The position numbers were made by a program, and so were the translations under genes. The notes beneath the pieces are model-generated. The model saw nothing but the letters and a program-made list of their open reading frames with translations. It made no database searches and was not told where the DNA came from. From Planctomycetota bacterium (GTDB lineage: Bacteria > Planctomycetota > UBA8742 > UBA2392), in assembly GCA_003576915.1 (NCBI GenBank), contig QEVF01000024.1:1-62110 (forward strand): 62,110 nucleotides of DNA, in the 5' to 3' direction. Below, in pieces: positions 19,201 through 28,250 of the stretch; within the stretch, counting starts at the first letter, position 1, and each line of letters opens with the position of its first letter.

Positions 19201-22200
19201 CCGCTTGTGGGAGGTGGCCGGCGGAAAGGAAGCCATGGTGCTGCGAGGCCCAGTACGCAGCACGGCGGCCCTTGCGTACTCCAACGACGGCAAGTGGCTG
19301 CTGGCCTGCAACACCAAACCCAGGTCCGCCGATCAGCGCCTTGAGGGTATCCAGGTCTGGAACGTGCGCGAGGGGCGGCCCTATACGCTGATCCATGAAC
19401 GGGGCAGGAGCTTCTGCTCCTGCAGCTTCTCCGAGGATGGCGCGCTGGTTTACGCCGGCAGCACGGACGGCCGGCTGTATGCCTGGCGCCTGGAGGACCT
19501 GAAGCTTCTGCTCGCCCTGCCCGTGGTCATCGGCGAAATCCGGAACATCACCTGGGCCGAGGGCGGACGTACCTGCCTGCTCACCGGCAGTTACGGCCAG
19601 GTTGTCCAGTTCCGGCCCACCGATGCCACGAAGATCCGCGAGTTCGCCGGTCACACCAGCGGCGTTCTGGCGGCGGCCTTCCTGGACGGGGACTCCTGCG
19701 TATCGGCGGGCAGCGACAACGCCGTTCGCGTCTGGAACGTCGGAACCGGGCAGGAAACGCGCGGCTTTGAGGGCCACAACCAGAATGTCTACTGCGTGGC
19801 CATTTCGCCCGACGGGCGGCTCGTCGCTTCGGGCGGATGGGACAACACCGTCAAGCTCTGGGACACCCGGACGGGGGGCCTGTTGCGCACACTGCGGGGC
19901 CATGTAGCCAGCATCGGCGCGCTGGAGTTTTCACCCGACGGCACGATGCTGGCCTCCGGGGAGGCACCCCTGGGGTGGCAACGGGGCCGGGGATCCTTCG
20001 CCATCAAGCTCTGGGATGTGGCAGGCGGCAAAGAGCTGCGCACCATCGCCGACGTGGAGTATCCGCTGTTCGGCCTGATGTTCTCACCTGACGGCCGGTC
20101 CCTGCTTTCGGGCGGCACGGCCAAGGTACTCGATCTCTGGAGCGTGGAGACCGGCAGGCCCCTGGCCCGCTTTGCGGGACACACGGATACCGTCTGGGCC
20201 GCGCACTTCTCGGCCAGCGGCACGCGCCTGCTCACCGGCAGCGACGACGGGACCCTGCGCCAGTGGGATTGCGACAGCGGGCGCGAAGTCAGCCGCTTCG
20301 AGCTCAAGGCGGGCGTGCGCAGTGCCCGCTATTCCAGAGACGGAACCTTCATCGCGGCGGGCCTGGTCGATGGCAGCGTCCACCTCGTCGAGTCTGACTC
20401 GGGCCGCCTGGTCTACTTCTCGGGCGGCAGGTTCAACGTTCACGAGGGATCCGTGGACTGGATTTCATTCCTGCCCGACGGGCGCAGTCTCGTCACCATG
20501 TGTCACCGGGATCAATCCATTGTGGTAACAGACTTCCGCGCAGGCGCCGTCGCAACCCGCTCCATGACGCCCTCGCCGGGAATCGGCGAACGTGGGCGCT
20601 TCTCGGCCGACGGCCGCGTGTTTGTCTCGCCGACGCCCAACCGCTCCATCTCGGTGTGGGAGATCGGCCGGGGGCGGGAGCGCAGGCCGCTGTTTGAGCA
20701 CTCGCCCGACATTCGCTTCTTTGCGGCCGCCGCCGGCGCATGCCGCCTCGCCGTCATCCAGTCCACGGAACTGGGGGGCCGGATGCCGACACTGCTCTCG
20801 CTCATGGTCTTCGACACGGCCTCCGGGCGTCCGCTATGGTCTCGCCCGCTCGACAAGAGCCCGCTCGCCCTTGAGGTATCTTACGACGGCTCGCTGGTAC
20901 TGTATCAGGACGCGACATACCGGGTGACACTCCTCAACGGCACCAGCGGGGCGGAGGCGGGCACGTTCGCGGGCTGGCCTTCCCTGAAGGCGGCCCTCTC
21001 CGGAGACGGATCGCTTCTTGCCGCCGGGGGGCGTGACCATGTGCTTCGCCTCTTCAGGCCGCGCGACAACGTCTCCCGGCCCCATGTCACGGTGGAAACT
21101 CCGGCCACCCTGCTGGCCATTGAAGTCTCCGCCAGCGGCCGCTACATCGCCACGGCCGGCAGCGACCAGATGGCCCGGGTCTATGATGCCGCCGGAGAGC
21201 TTCTGCACACCTTTGAAGGCCACAGCGCGCACATCCGCACGCTGGCGTTCAACGACTCCGAGTCGCTTCTCGCCACCGGGGACGACCGCGGCGAGATTCG
21301 CGTCTGGTCCTTGACGGGCGCGGCGCCCCAGGTCATGGCCGGTCACAAGCTGTCCGTGACCTCGCTGACCTTCTTTGACGAATGCCTGATGAGCTCGGGA
21401 GACAGCACCTTGCGGGTCTGGGACCTCGCCACAGGGGGCGAGCTGCGCACCATCACCAGCGCCGAAAGCTTCGGCATTGTCATGGCCAGGGCCGGGAGCG
21501 GCATGGTGGTCGAGGCAGGCGAACAGAACGTGTATCTCTGGGATATCACGCTGCCGCGCCGCGCCAGAGACCGCCGCGCCGGCTTTGACGAGGCTCGGGC
21601 CCGCTCAGGCCAGGACGCTGCGGCGCTGCTCGAGGTCGGACGCTGGTTTGCCTTGCGGGGCCGCCCGGACTGGGCGCTGGAGTTTCTCGATGGGGCGCGG
21701 CAAGCCATGCCCGCCGAGGACCTTGAACTGGCCGGGATATCGCTGGACGCCGGTCGCATCGACACCAGCGTCGCCGCGCTGGACTTGGCCCGGCGCGCCG
21801 GCCGCGTGACGGAGGCCCAAGCCGGCAACTTCAGGCAGATGCAGAAGACGACCACACTCTGGCGCGCACAGTGTCTGGTCTCGCTGGGCCGACTGGCCGA
21901 AGCCCTACCCTGGTTCCACGCCGCCATCGGCCTCGACCCCGACAATGCCTCGCTGCTGCTGTTGCGCGGTCAGGTGTTGCTCTCGCTGGGCCGTGCCGCC
22001 GAGTCCCTTGCGGATTTCGACGCCGCTCTGGCCCTGGATGCAACAGACACGGAGGGGCGCCAGGGGCGTGCCGCAAGCCTTGAGAGTCTTGCCCGCCTTG
22101 AGGAGGCTATGGCGGAGTATCAGCGCCTGCAGGCGCTGGTGCCCGGCGCACCCTACTTCCTGCTCAAGGAGGGCGAGTGCCTGTTCAAACTGAAGCGCTA

Positions 22201-22684
22201 TGACGACTGCGTCCGGCTCTGCACCCGCTGCCTGGAGGAGCAGGAGTACAGCGACATGCGCCATCTTCGCGGCTCGGCCTTCTGGGAACTCAAGCAATGG
22301 CCTCAGGCCGTGGCCGATTTCAACGAACTCAAGACCCGACGCGGCGAGTGGTTCGACTTCCTGAACGCGGCCTACTGCCAGGCCAAGGCCGGCAACTTTG
22401 AGGCGGCGACGCAGGACGTTGAACGAGCTCTCAACCCCCGAGCCAACGCGGCGGTCGCACGTTACGTGGCGGCCGTGGTCTACGCGCTGCGCGCAGCCTC
22501 GCACCCGGACAGCCAAGAGGGCCGCGCCGCTCGTGCCGAAGATGTGGCCACAGCGCTGAATTACCTTGAGCAATCGGCGGCTGAGTCCTTCGGCGGCCAG
22601 GTCACCCTGCAACAGGTGGCGACGGACGGAGACTTTGCGGCCCTTCAGAACGAGCCGCGCTTCCTGAAGCTCCAGGGCCGCTGA
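16262..22684 (+). CDS. Membrane Ser/Thr kinase with WD40 propellers and TPR tail
   Basis: 2140 residues. Residues 1-355 form an alpha/beta region without an assigned domain. The Hanks-type kinase domain spans about 357-680: glycine loop GRGGMG (about 366), ALKVL lysine (about 387), HRDLKPGN (about 536-543), DLG in place of DFG (about 557) and GTLRYMPPEQ. An insert of about 70 residues rich in Ser, Gly and Lys (KDKSSSSGGSG) splits the domain between the hinge and the helix before HRD. A single transmembrane segment (VMLLALSAWFVVNL) at about 715-730 and a Glu/Arg/Ala coiled coil follow. About 20 WD40 blades (SPDG-x-LASGG, then LWDV) fill about 855-1765, enough for roughly three propellers. TPR-like helices end the protein (about 1790-2060). 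The kinase would be cytosolic and the sensor part on the other side of the membrane. This kinase-WD40 layout is common in planctomycetes. Substrates are unknown. Confidence 0.9.
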   Translation: MFDAQALSAELPRLPLPLAQTLRRALNAKSPQEAHTAAYYFFESALKLSTAAQVGVYVQLGAGDAALNELLESLTRASTGHWLAMLRELSAHHAKRSDKSLVPLSDVNERLTRKEPRPAARAFLDFAAKLAEKPDGRKSLSVLDFFDTVVSYRNQELGHGAQRSREFYAQAAPLVLNATIEALNALRPMGDLQLAVTREVLDPRGNVARIYQRLSGDGVQAPVTGVALNERDQQIPAGRVVLAGGAVRVLLHPLVVYEVDELERERVGFLNLVSSKRVAAKGDAQSTISVRRVEYLDYDSGARIAGQDAVEGLAQLLTRLRGKPVSAEAVEQLAAGAETQVIARVEAGPGTGQWIGDFEILEELGRGGMGLVYKARQGSLGRVVALKVLPPGLAGDPVAVARFKREVAALGRCDHANVVKVLTAGQDGDRYFYAMEYVEGCDLAGVFGVMTQWVTQSGGRFKEGHLLAAVSTHLKARKDKSSSSGGSGIDALPQAPQAAPFMPQLEAGNDYYRRIAQVMADAARGVAHLHEHGIVHRDLKPGNIMLTQDGKRAIVMDLGLAQMQGGGASLTQSNVKIVGTLRYMPPEQLQRHLLEVTPLADIYALGATLYELACLAPIFDGDSEARLIQQVLQEQPRAPRRVNPALPEDLATIIGVATAKTPAERYASAEKLAQDLEAFSRGEPISVRPPGALHYLKLFYRRNRAFAQTAAAAFVMLLALSAWFVVNLNARRAEAESARDDAEQQRRNAETQAELARRNAELAREQEGKAREGESRAREAESHARGEAARATRAELVTRQRLAESRVLQADALFSSGRRVEAKKLYAQAGDELRQLGTSSFNADLGWTLAEDRAPDPLVVMRGSPYGNVTSAAISRDGRICALASNTEIALWDVSRWCELRRLSGTPRLITCVAFSPDGQWLASGGGDKCVALWRVSDGALLHRLSGHQEEVSALAFSPDGKYLASGDMADDPEKAAGSIRLWEVAGGKEAMVLRGPVRSTAALAYSNDGKWLLACNTKPRSADQRLEGIQVWNVREGRPYTLIHERGRSFCSCSFSEDGALVYAGSTDGRLYAWRLEDLKLLLALPVVIGEIRNITWAEGGRTCLLTGSYGQVVQFRPTDATKIREFAGHTSGVLAAAFLDGDSCVSAGSDNAVRVWNVGTGQETRGFEGHNQNVYCVAISPDGRLVASGGWDNTVKLWDTRTGGLLRTLRGHVASIGALEFSPDGTMLASGEAPLGWQRGRGSFAIKLWDVAGGKELRTIADVEYPLFGLMFSPDGRSLLSGGTAKVLDLWSVETGRPLARFAGHTDTVWAAHFSASGTRLLTGSDDGTLRQWDCDSGREVSRFELKAGVRSARYSRDGTFIAAGLVDGSVHLVESDSGRLVYFSGGRFNVHEGSVDWISFLPDGRSLVTMCHRDQSIVVTDFRAGAVATRSMTPSPGIGERGRFSADGRVFVSPTPNRSISVWEIGRGRERRPLFEHSPDIRFFAAAAGACRLAVIQSTELGGRMPTLLSLMVFDTASGRPLWSRPLDKSPLALEVSYDGSLVLYQDATYRVTLLNGTSGAEAGTFAGWPSLKAALSGDGSLLAAGGRDHVLRLFRPRDNVSRPHVTVETPATLLAIEVSASGRYIATAGSDQMARVYDAAGELLHTFEGHSAHIRTLAFNDSESLLATGDDRGEIRVWSLTGAAPQVMAGHKLSVTSLTFFDECLMSSGDSTLRVWDLATGGELRTITSAESFGIVMARAGSGMVVEAGEQNVYLWDITLPRRARDRRAGFDEARARSGQDAAALLEVGRWFALRGRPDWALEFLDGARQAMPAEDLELAGISLDAGRIDTSVAALDLARRAGRVTEAQAGNFRQMQKTTTLWRAQCLVSLGRLAEALPWFHAAIGLDPDNASLLLLRGQVLLSLGRAAESLADFDAALALDATDTEGRQGRAASLESLARLEEAMAEYQRLQALVPGAPYFLLKEGECLFKLKRYDDCVRLCTRCLEEQEYSDMRHLRGSAFWELKQWPQAVADFNELKTRRGEWFDFLNAAYCQAKAGNFEAATQDVERALNPRANAAVARYVAAVVYALRAASHPDSQEGRAARAEDVATALNYLEQSAAESFGGQVTLQQVATDGDFAALQNEPRFLKLQGR

Positions 22685-22685
22685 C

Positions 22686-22700
22686 GGCCCGGAGCGGGCC
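22686..22700. terminator. Small hairpin between convergent genes
   Basis: Stem GGCCCG / CGGGCC with loop GAG fills the 19-bp gap between the kinase stop (22684) and the stop of the leftward gene (22704). Its position suggests a shared terminator. Confidence 0.5.
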
Positions 22701-22703
22701 CTG

Positions 22704-25700
22704 TTATCGGTGGGGCTCCACGAGAATCTCGATGCCCGACAGGTTGCCTGTACCCACTTCAAGCGTGATCTCGCCGCGCTTGAGAAGGGGGTTGGCTGCC
22801 ATCAGGCGATAGGTTCCGGGCGCGACGTCGTGCAGTGTGAAACTTCCTTGTGCTCCCTGCCCGCCGAAATAGAGGCCGCTGAGCCGCCCCTGAGCATCCA
22901 CCAGATAGAGCCCTGAGCCGCCGGGCAGCGGACCGCCGTCCTGTCGCCTCACGACTCCCACGACAGTCACTCCCCGACGTTCGACCACGATGTCGGCCTG
23001 TACGGGCTCGCTGTTCTGGGGCACCACCACGGGGTCCGAGAATGCCGTGGAGGTCTCGGCCTCATCAGGATAGCCGCCCACTCGGGCCAGCATGCGGGCA
23101 CCGTTTTCCATGCGCTCGGCACGGTAGTGGCCCTGGGCGTCCGTTACCACATAGGCCGCCAGGCATGCCCGCTCCCAGCCGGCGTCGAGATTGGTAATGC
23201 TTACCCGGGCCCCCACCACCGGGGCGCCGTCCGGATATGTCACACGCCCCTCCACCACCCCCGTGGCGCGAGGCAGGGTCAGCACCCGCTGCGTCAGGCC
23301 CGGAGTTTCGAGCGTCACATCCACCGTGAACTGGGCACTGGAATCGCCCTGGGTCTTCAAGGGCGTCAGGGTGAACGTGTCAGGCCAGAGGTTGCTGACT
23401 TCAAACTCGCCGCCGGGCCCCGTATAGACGGTGTCGATGTAGTAGACATGGGCTTTGTGATGCACGTATACCCCGGCGTTGGCGTGAGGCGTGCCGTCGT
23501 GCCGCTTCATGACCCCGCGAAGGCTGCAGAGCGAACCCAACTCGAAATCGAGGCTGGCGCCGCCCTCGGCGGGAACGGTCACCGGGCGTGCCGCGACGCG
23601 GTAGGCCGAGATGCCCACAAAGTACTGACCCGGCGGTAGATTGCCGGTGGCGTAGCGTCCCTGGCTGTCGGTTGTGGCCGAAGCGTTGCCGGCCGGCTGC
23701 GAGAGCTTGCCCTTGCCATCAAGATACCACACCTCAAGCACGACGCCTCCCGGCAGCGCCTTGCCCTGACTGGAGCAAAGGCCGCGAATGCCGCTGCCGC
23801 GCACGAGGCTGACTTCATGGGCGGGTTTCTGATCGACCTCCGCGCTGGGGTAGGCCGTGACCTCCAGCGTCGTTTCCACGTAGCCGGCCTTGCTGAAGCG
23901 GCAGCGAGGCCTGAGCGACGAAAGACCGTTGATGCGCACGCTGCCGGTTTCGTCAGTGGTCAGGGTCTGGCCGTAGTCCACCACACTCACGGATACGCCC
24001 GCCAGAGGCTCCCCGTCCGCGGCATCGGTCACGCGCACGCGGGCCGAGAAGTCGGCCTTGCGCAGTTCGATGTCCAGCTCGATTTCGTACTGGCCCTGAG
24101 CCGGCGTCACGCGCAGGGTGTTGCCGAGGAATGCCGGGTGCTGGACGCCCACCAGAAACGAAGCAACCGGCAGTCCTTCAAGGCGGTATTGGCCCGACGC
24201 GTCGCTGACTGCCTGACGATTCTCGGCGCTGATCCGCGCATCCTGGACCGGCCGACGGGGTTCGCCCTGCTCGTACACCAGCCCAAAGACGTTGACGCCG
24301 GCCTGGAGCATCACATCGCCCAGGTCCTGCACCTCACCCGCCACGGGAGCGATATCCACCCGTCTGGACGGATAACCCGGCGCCGCAATGGCCAACTGTG
24401 CGGCATCCAGGGCGACCTCGCACCAGAACCGGCCTTCGGCATCAGGCCCCGTGCGCTGCTCCATGCGCGCCGCTCTGCCGTCGGTCCTGAACACGGAGAG
24501 CATCGCGCTGCTCACGGGCTGCAACTGAGGCGTAAGAATGCGGCCGCGCACCACGGCCAGGCTGCTGCGCTGAAGCCTGATCTCGAGGTCGCTGGTTCCG
24601 CTCTTGACGAAGTTCTGCGTCAAGCGCGAGAAACCTGGCGCAAGCACCGTGATCACGTTATGCAGGCTCTCGGGCTGGCACCGCACGAGAAACTCGCCGT
24701 GGACGTCCGTGCTGGCCTCCGTATGGAAGTGCTGATTGGGCTCGGCGAAGAAGTCGCAGTGCACCTGCGCCCCCGCGACGGGCACATCCGCGGCGTCCAC
24801 CACGCGACCCGCAATTCCGACGCCGGGGCTGAGTTCGACGCGCAGGTCCGCGGGCGGGCTCACATTGTTGAGAATTCGGGGCGCGTAGCCCTCGCGCGAA
24901 ACGCGAAGCCGGTAGCTCCCGGGCAAGAGCGGGACAAACTCAAAGCCGCCGCCTTGCGACGTGCGCAGGCTGCTGACATCGCGGAAGTTCAGGCCGTTGA
25001 ACTCCTGCAGAAAGACCTGGGCCTCGGCCACGGGTGCGCCGCTTTCGGCTGAAAGCACCGTGCCGCGAATGCCGGTGTCGCGCAGAATGACGATGTCACC
25101 CAGATTCACGGTGCCGTCCGCAAGACGCGTGGTCATGGGCCGGCTGGAGTTGCCACGGCTGTCCTGCGCGATAACGGTCAGGCTGACCTGCAGGGGAAGG
25201 CCGCCCACCGAGAACCGGCCATCGTCCTGAGTCGTGACCCGTTGCGGCATTTCGCTGCCACCGGCGAACGTCACGCTGACCGTCGCCAGAAGCGGCTCCC
25301 CCAGGTCATTGACCACGCGGCCCGTCAGGAAGGCCAGGGCGCCGGGCTCCTCCTGCTGGGCCTTGTCGGTCCCGTTGCTGCCGCCGCTTACATGCGCCGG
25401 AGCGCCGCCGCTGCCTCGCTCGGCGTTCCTGCCTTTGGCGCCGCCGGACGCCCCGGCGTTGCCGGGCGCGCGGCTCACGGGGAATCCCCGCTCATCGACA
25501 TAGACCTTGCGCCCATCGCGAGTCCAGCGATAGGGCCCCGATTCGTCGCGGCCGTCGGCCACTCGATCGGTGGCGAACGCGTCAGCGCTCGGGACTTCTT
25601 CGGGGGAGCTCTTCGTCGCCTGAACGTTGCGCGGCCGCGAAGTGTCACCGGAAGCGAACCAGCCCGCGAGGGGGCCGTTGCGTCCCATCACCAGCAGGCC

Positions 25701-25760
25701 GCCGCCAAGCGCTGCCAGCATCAGTAGGACCAGGCCCGCGACAAGTGTTTTCTGATTCAT
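22704..25760 (-). CDS. Membrane-anchored carboxypeptidase-regulatory-like repeat protein
   Basis: 1018 residues from the start at 25760. A GGAGGGG ribosome site lies 11 nt upstream; a slightly longer start at 25790 is possible. An N-terminal transmembrane helix or uncleaved signal (TLVAGLVLLMLAALGGGLLV) anchors it. A short linker follows, with GRKVYVDERGFPVSRAPG and a Gly/Ser/Ala-rich stretch. The rest consists of roughly ten repeats of the prealbumin-like carboxypeptidase-regulatory fold, each with G-x-V-x-(D/N)-x2-G-x-P-x-(A/P)-GA-x-V, then D-x2-G-x-(Y/F), then L-P-G-x-Y (for example LPPGQYFVGI, LPGSYRLRV). There is no catalytic domain. Such proteins usually act as surface scaffolds or adhesins. 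It diverges from the solenoid protein gene with only 101 bp between the starts. Confidence 0.8.
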   Translation of the reverse strand: MNQKTLVAGLVLLMLAALGGGLLVMGRNGPLAGWFASGDTSRPRNVQATKSSPEEVPSADAFATDRVADGRDESGPYRWTRDGRKVYVDERGFPVSRAPGNAGASGGAKGRNAERGSGGAPAHVSGGSNGTDKAQQEEPGALAFLTGRVVNDLGEPLLATVSVTFAGGSEMPQRVTTQDDGRFSVGGLPLQVSLTVIAQDSRGNSSRPMTTRLADGTVNLGDIVILRDTGIRGTVLSAESGAPVAEAQVFLQEFNGLNFRDVSSLRTSQGGGFEFVPLLPGSYRLRVSREGYAPRILNNVSPPADLRVELSPGVGIAGRVVDAADVPVAGAQVHCDFFAEPNQHFHTEASTDVHGEFLVRCQPESLHNVITVLAPGFSRLTQNFVKSGTSDLEIRLQRSSLAVVRGRILTPQLQPVSSAMLSVFRTDGRAARMEQRTGPDAEGRFWCEVALDAAQLAIAAPGYPSRRVDIAPVAGEVQDLGDVMLQAGVNVFGLVYEQGEPRRPVQDARISAENRQAVSDASGQYRLEGLPVASFLVGVQHPAFLGNTLRVTPAQGQYEIELDIELRKADFSARVRVTDAADGEPLAGVSVSVVDYGQTLTTDETGSVRINGLSSLRPRCRFSKAGYVETTLEVTAYPSAEVDQKPAHEVSLVRGSGIRGLCSSQGKALPGGVVLEVWYLDGKGKLSQPAGNASATTDSQGRYATGNLPPGQYFVGISAYRVAARPVTVPAEGGASLDFELGSLCSLRGVMKRHDGTPHANAGVYVHHKAHVYYIDTVYTGPGGEFEVSNLWPDTFTLTPLKTQGDSSAQFTVDVTLETPGLTQRVLTLPRATGVVEGRVTYPDGAPVVGARVSITNLDAGWERACLAAYVVTDAQGHYRAERMENGARMLARVGGYPDEAETSTAFSDPVVVPQNSEPVQADIVVERRGVTVVGVVRRQDGGPLPGGSGLYLVDAQGRLSGLYFGGQGAQGSFTLHDVAPGTYRLMAANPLLKRGEITLEVGTGNLSGIEILVEPHR

Positions 25761-25861
25761 GGCACCATGCCCCTCCATCCGGCGTCCCATGGATTACCTC
25801 AGCGCGCGCGACAAGATAGCCTGCTTGGCATCGCGTGCAGGGTCCATTTCCGGAGCGTGTC

Positions 25862-28180
25862 ATGAAAGCATTACGGACGATTTGTGTCGTTCCACTTCTG
25901 TTCCTGGTCGGTTCCCTCTTGGCCCAGCCCGAAGAAAAGCCCTCCGAATTCAGACTGCCCCGCACCTATAGCTTTGGCCAGATGGGCATTGCTCTTAAGG
26001 ACGACCTGACCATCGAACAAGGGGGACCCCGCGGTGCCGACGGCAAGTTTGTGGCCAGCGTCGGTGACCGCATTCTGGAGTGGAATGGAAGAAAACTCGC
26101 AGGTCTTGACGACTACTGCCGCTGTCTTTACGCAAGCAAGCCCGGCGACGACGTCACCCTCAAGATCCTGAGACCCAACCCCGACAAAACCAGGCCCGCC
26201 GAGGAGCTCACGGTCGTGGCTCGCCTGGGCGACCCGAAGAAGAACTTCGCCGATCTGTACGCCTCGCGCGAGAAACGCAACCGCAGTTACGACTGGCGTG
26301 TTCACAGCGTGGCGGCCGCGCGCCAGGACGGTCTCAAGCGCCGCGTGGCGGCCGCATTGAGCGAGTACCGGCTGGGGCGCGCCTACGACCATCTGCTGGC
26401 AGCCCACGAGCGGGAACTCGACCTCTGGGACTGCCATGAGTCCCTGACCAGTTGCGAACTGCTGCTGCGCGACCCGGCCAGCAGCCAGGGCTGGATTGAA
26501 GAAGCCACAGACGCTCTGGCCAACTCCATGAGCGACGACAGCGCAGGAATCTGGCAGCTCTACGTGGCGGCCTCCAAGCTCATGGATTGCACTCCTGCGC
26601 TGCTGCCTCTGGGCGTCGATTGGCCCAAGGCGGAGGCCTCCATGCCTTCAACGGAAGCCGACGTGTGGCGCCTGAAGAAAGCACTTGCGGCCCTGGACTC
26701 GCGGCCGTCCCTGCGCCAGCAGCCCGGCGACGCCGCCTGGGGCGACCTGATGCAGCGCCTCCAGAAGGTGGAGCTGGCCTGGCAAGGTCAGCCGGAGTTC
26801 CCCGAACTGGTCGCCCTGATCAAACTCATTCGCGAACAGCCTGACTCCCGGCTGAGCCTGCTGGCACGCGCCGACCGCGCCCTCGAGGTCCTGCTGGAGG
26901 AGGCTCGCCGATGCTCGACCTGGCCCAAGCCCCACAACCCGACGCCCGGCGTCGTTGCGGAACTGAAGACGCCCTTTGGGTTGGTGGCGGTGGGCGGACC
27001 GGGGGCGAACCTCTGGGACTGCCAATCCAACCGATACGCCCTGATCGTGGACCTCGGGGGCGACGACACCTACGAGGGCTGGGTCGCCGCACCCAGCGGG
27101 CTTGGCAACCCGGTCAGCGTGATCATCGATCTGGCCGGCAATGACACCTACCGCAGCAAGCACAAGTTTGGCCTGGCCAGCGCAGCGGGCGGCACGGGCA
27201 TCCTTTACGATGCAGGCGGGGATGACACCTACGAGTGCGCCGAGTGGGGCATAGGGGCCGCGTTCTGCGGGGTGGGGCTGCTCATCGACAAAGCGGGTAA
27301 CGACCGCTACCGCGGCGGCGACATGACCATCGGCTGCGCGGCCTATGGCGTCGGCGCTGTCATGGACTGTCTGGGCAACGACATTTACGAGAGTTCCGTT
27401 TACTCCGTGGGCTGCGGCCTGCCGCGCGGGCTCGGACTTGTGCTGGACCGCGACGGAGATGACCGCTACCGCTGCACGGGCAAATATCAGAGCGGCTATG
27501 GCACCCAGGGCGAGTGGCAGGGTTGGGGCATCGGCTGCGGCTTTGGCTTCCGGTCCCTGGCCGCGGGCGGCATTGGCGCAGTCGTGGACCTGCGCGGAAA
27601 CGATGTCTACGACGCGGGCGAGTTTGGCCTGGGGTGCGGCTACTTCCTGGGGGTGGGAGTAGTGCGGGATATGAAGGGCCATGACATCTACCGCGCCTCG
27701 CGTTATGGCCTGGCTGCGGCGGCCCATTGCGCCGTGGGCCTGTTCATGGACGACCTTGGCAATGACGACTACCAGAACGTCGGGCCCGCCAGCATGGCCG
27801 GAGTCTGGGACATCGCCACCGGCGCCATGTTCGACCTCGACGGCAATGACAGCTACCGTTCAGGCGGACTGGGGCTGGGGGCCGGCTCCCAAAACGCCGT
27901 GGGCATCTTCTGGGACGTTGCCGGCAACGACAGCTATCGAGCCTATGACGCCAGCACGCTGGGCCACGGCGGCGGCAACAGCTATGGCGGCGGGCGCCTG
28001 GCGCGCAACTTCGGGTTCTTCTTCGACACGGGAGGTGAGGACAGCTACACCCGCGCCGATCGCCGGAACAACGAACGCAAGCTCACCGGCGAGTTCGGCA
28101 TCTTCCAGGACACTGCAGGCAACACGCCGCCCGAGATCACGCCAGACGATGACGAAGAACCTTATTACGAAGAGGAGTAG
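25862..28180 (+). CDS. Exported PDZ protein with 12 Asp-Gly-Asn-Asp-Tyr solenoid repeats
   Basis: 772 residues with a signal peptide (MKALRTICVVPLLFLVGSLLAQ), which also fixes the start at 25862. Residues about 35-120 look like a PDZ domain (FGQMGIAL, VGDRILEWNGRKL, PGDDVTLKIL). A helical region follows to about 390. From about 396 to 730 there are 12 copies of D-x2-G-(N/D/H/E)-D-x-Y, spaced about 25-40 residues (DLGGDDTY, DLAGNDTY, DAGGDDTY, DKAGNDRY, DCLGNDIY, DRDGDDRY, DLRGNDVY, DMKGHDIY, DDLGNDDY, DLDGNDSY, DVAGNDSY, DTGGEDSY). Each is separated by a Gly-rich G-(A/L)-G strand. The pattern suggests a right-handed beta-solenoid that could bind Ca2+ in its acidic turns, but it is not the RTX nonapeptide. 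The tail is very acidic. No protease triad is seen, so the PDZ unit probably recruits rather than cleaves. Confidence 0.7.
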   Translation: MKALRTICVVPLLFLVGSLLAQPEEKPSEFRLPRTYSFGQMGIALKDDLTIEQGGPRGADGKFVASVGDRILEWNGRKLAGLDDYCRCLYASKPGDDVTLKILRPNPDKTRPAEELTVVARLGDPKKNFADLYASREKRNRSYDWRVHSVAAARQDGLKRRVAAALSEYRLGRAYDHLLAAHERELDLWDCHESLTSCELLLRDPASSQGWIEEATDALANSMSDDSAGIWQLYVAASKLMDCTPALLPLGVDWPKAEASMPSTEADVWRLKKALAALDSRPSLRQQPGDAAWGDLMQRLQKVELAWQGQPEFPELVALIKLIREQPDSRLSLLARADRALEVLLEEARRCSTWPKPHNPTPGVVAELKTPFGLVAVGGPGANLWDCQSNRYALIVDLGGDDTYEGWVAAPSGLGNPVSVIIDLAGNDTYRSKHKFGLASAAGGTGILYDAGGDDTYECAEWGIGAAFCGVGLLIDKAGNDRYRGGDMTIGCAAYGVGAVMDCLGNDIYESSVYSVGCGLPRGLGLVLDRDGDDRYRCTGKYQSGYGTQGEWQGWGIGCGFGFRSLAAGGIGAVVDLRGNDVYDAGEFGLGCGYFLGVGVVRDMKGHDIYRASRYGLAAAAHCAVGLFMDDLGNDDYQNVGPASMAGVWDIATGAMFDLDGNDSYRSGGLGLGAGSQNAVGIFWDVAGNDSYRAYDASTLGHGGGNSYGGGRLARNFGFFFDTGGEDSYTRADRRNNERKLTGEFGIFQDTAGNTPPEITPDDDEEPYYEEE

Positions 28181-28250
28181 CTCCAGCCACGGGACCGGCT
28201 GCGGTGCGGCGCAACCGTGCGGCTGATTTGGGCTCTCCTTTGGCGGTGTG

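Noticed and set aside
28181..28250. Search for a terminator between the solenoid protein and the CDF gene
   Set aside because: No stem of more than 6 bp was found in the 70 bp between the convergent stops.
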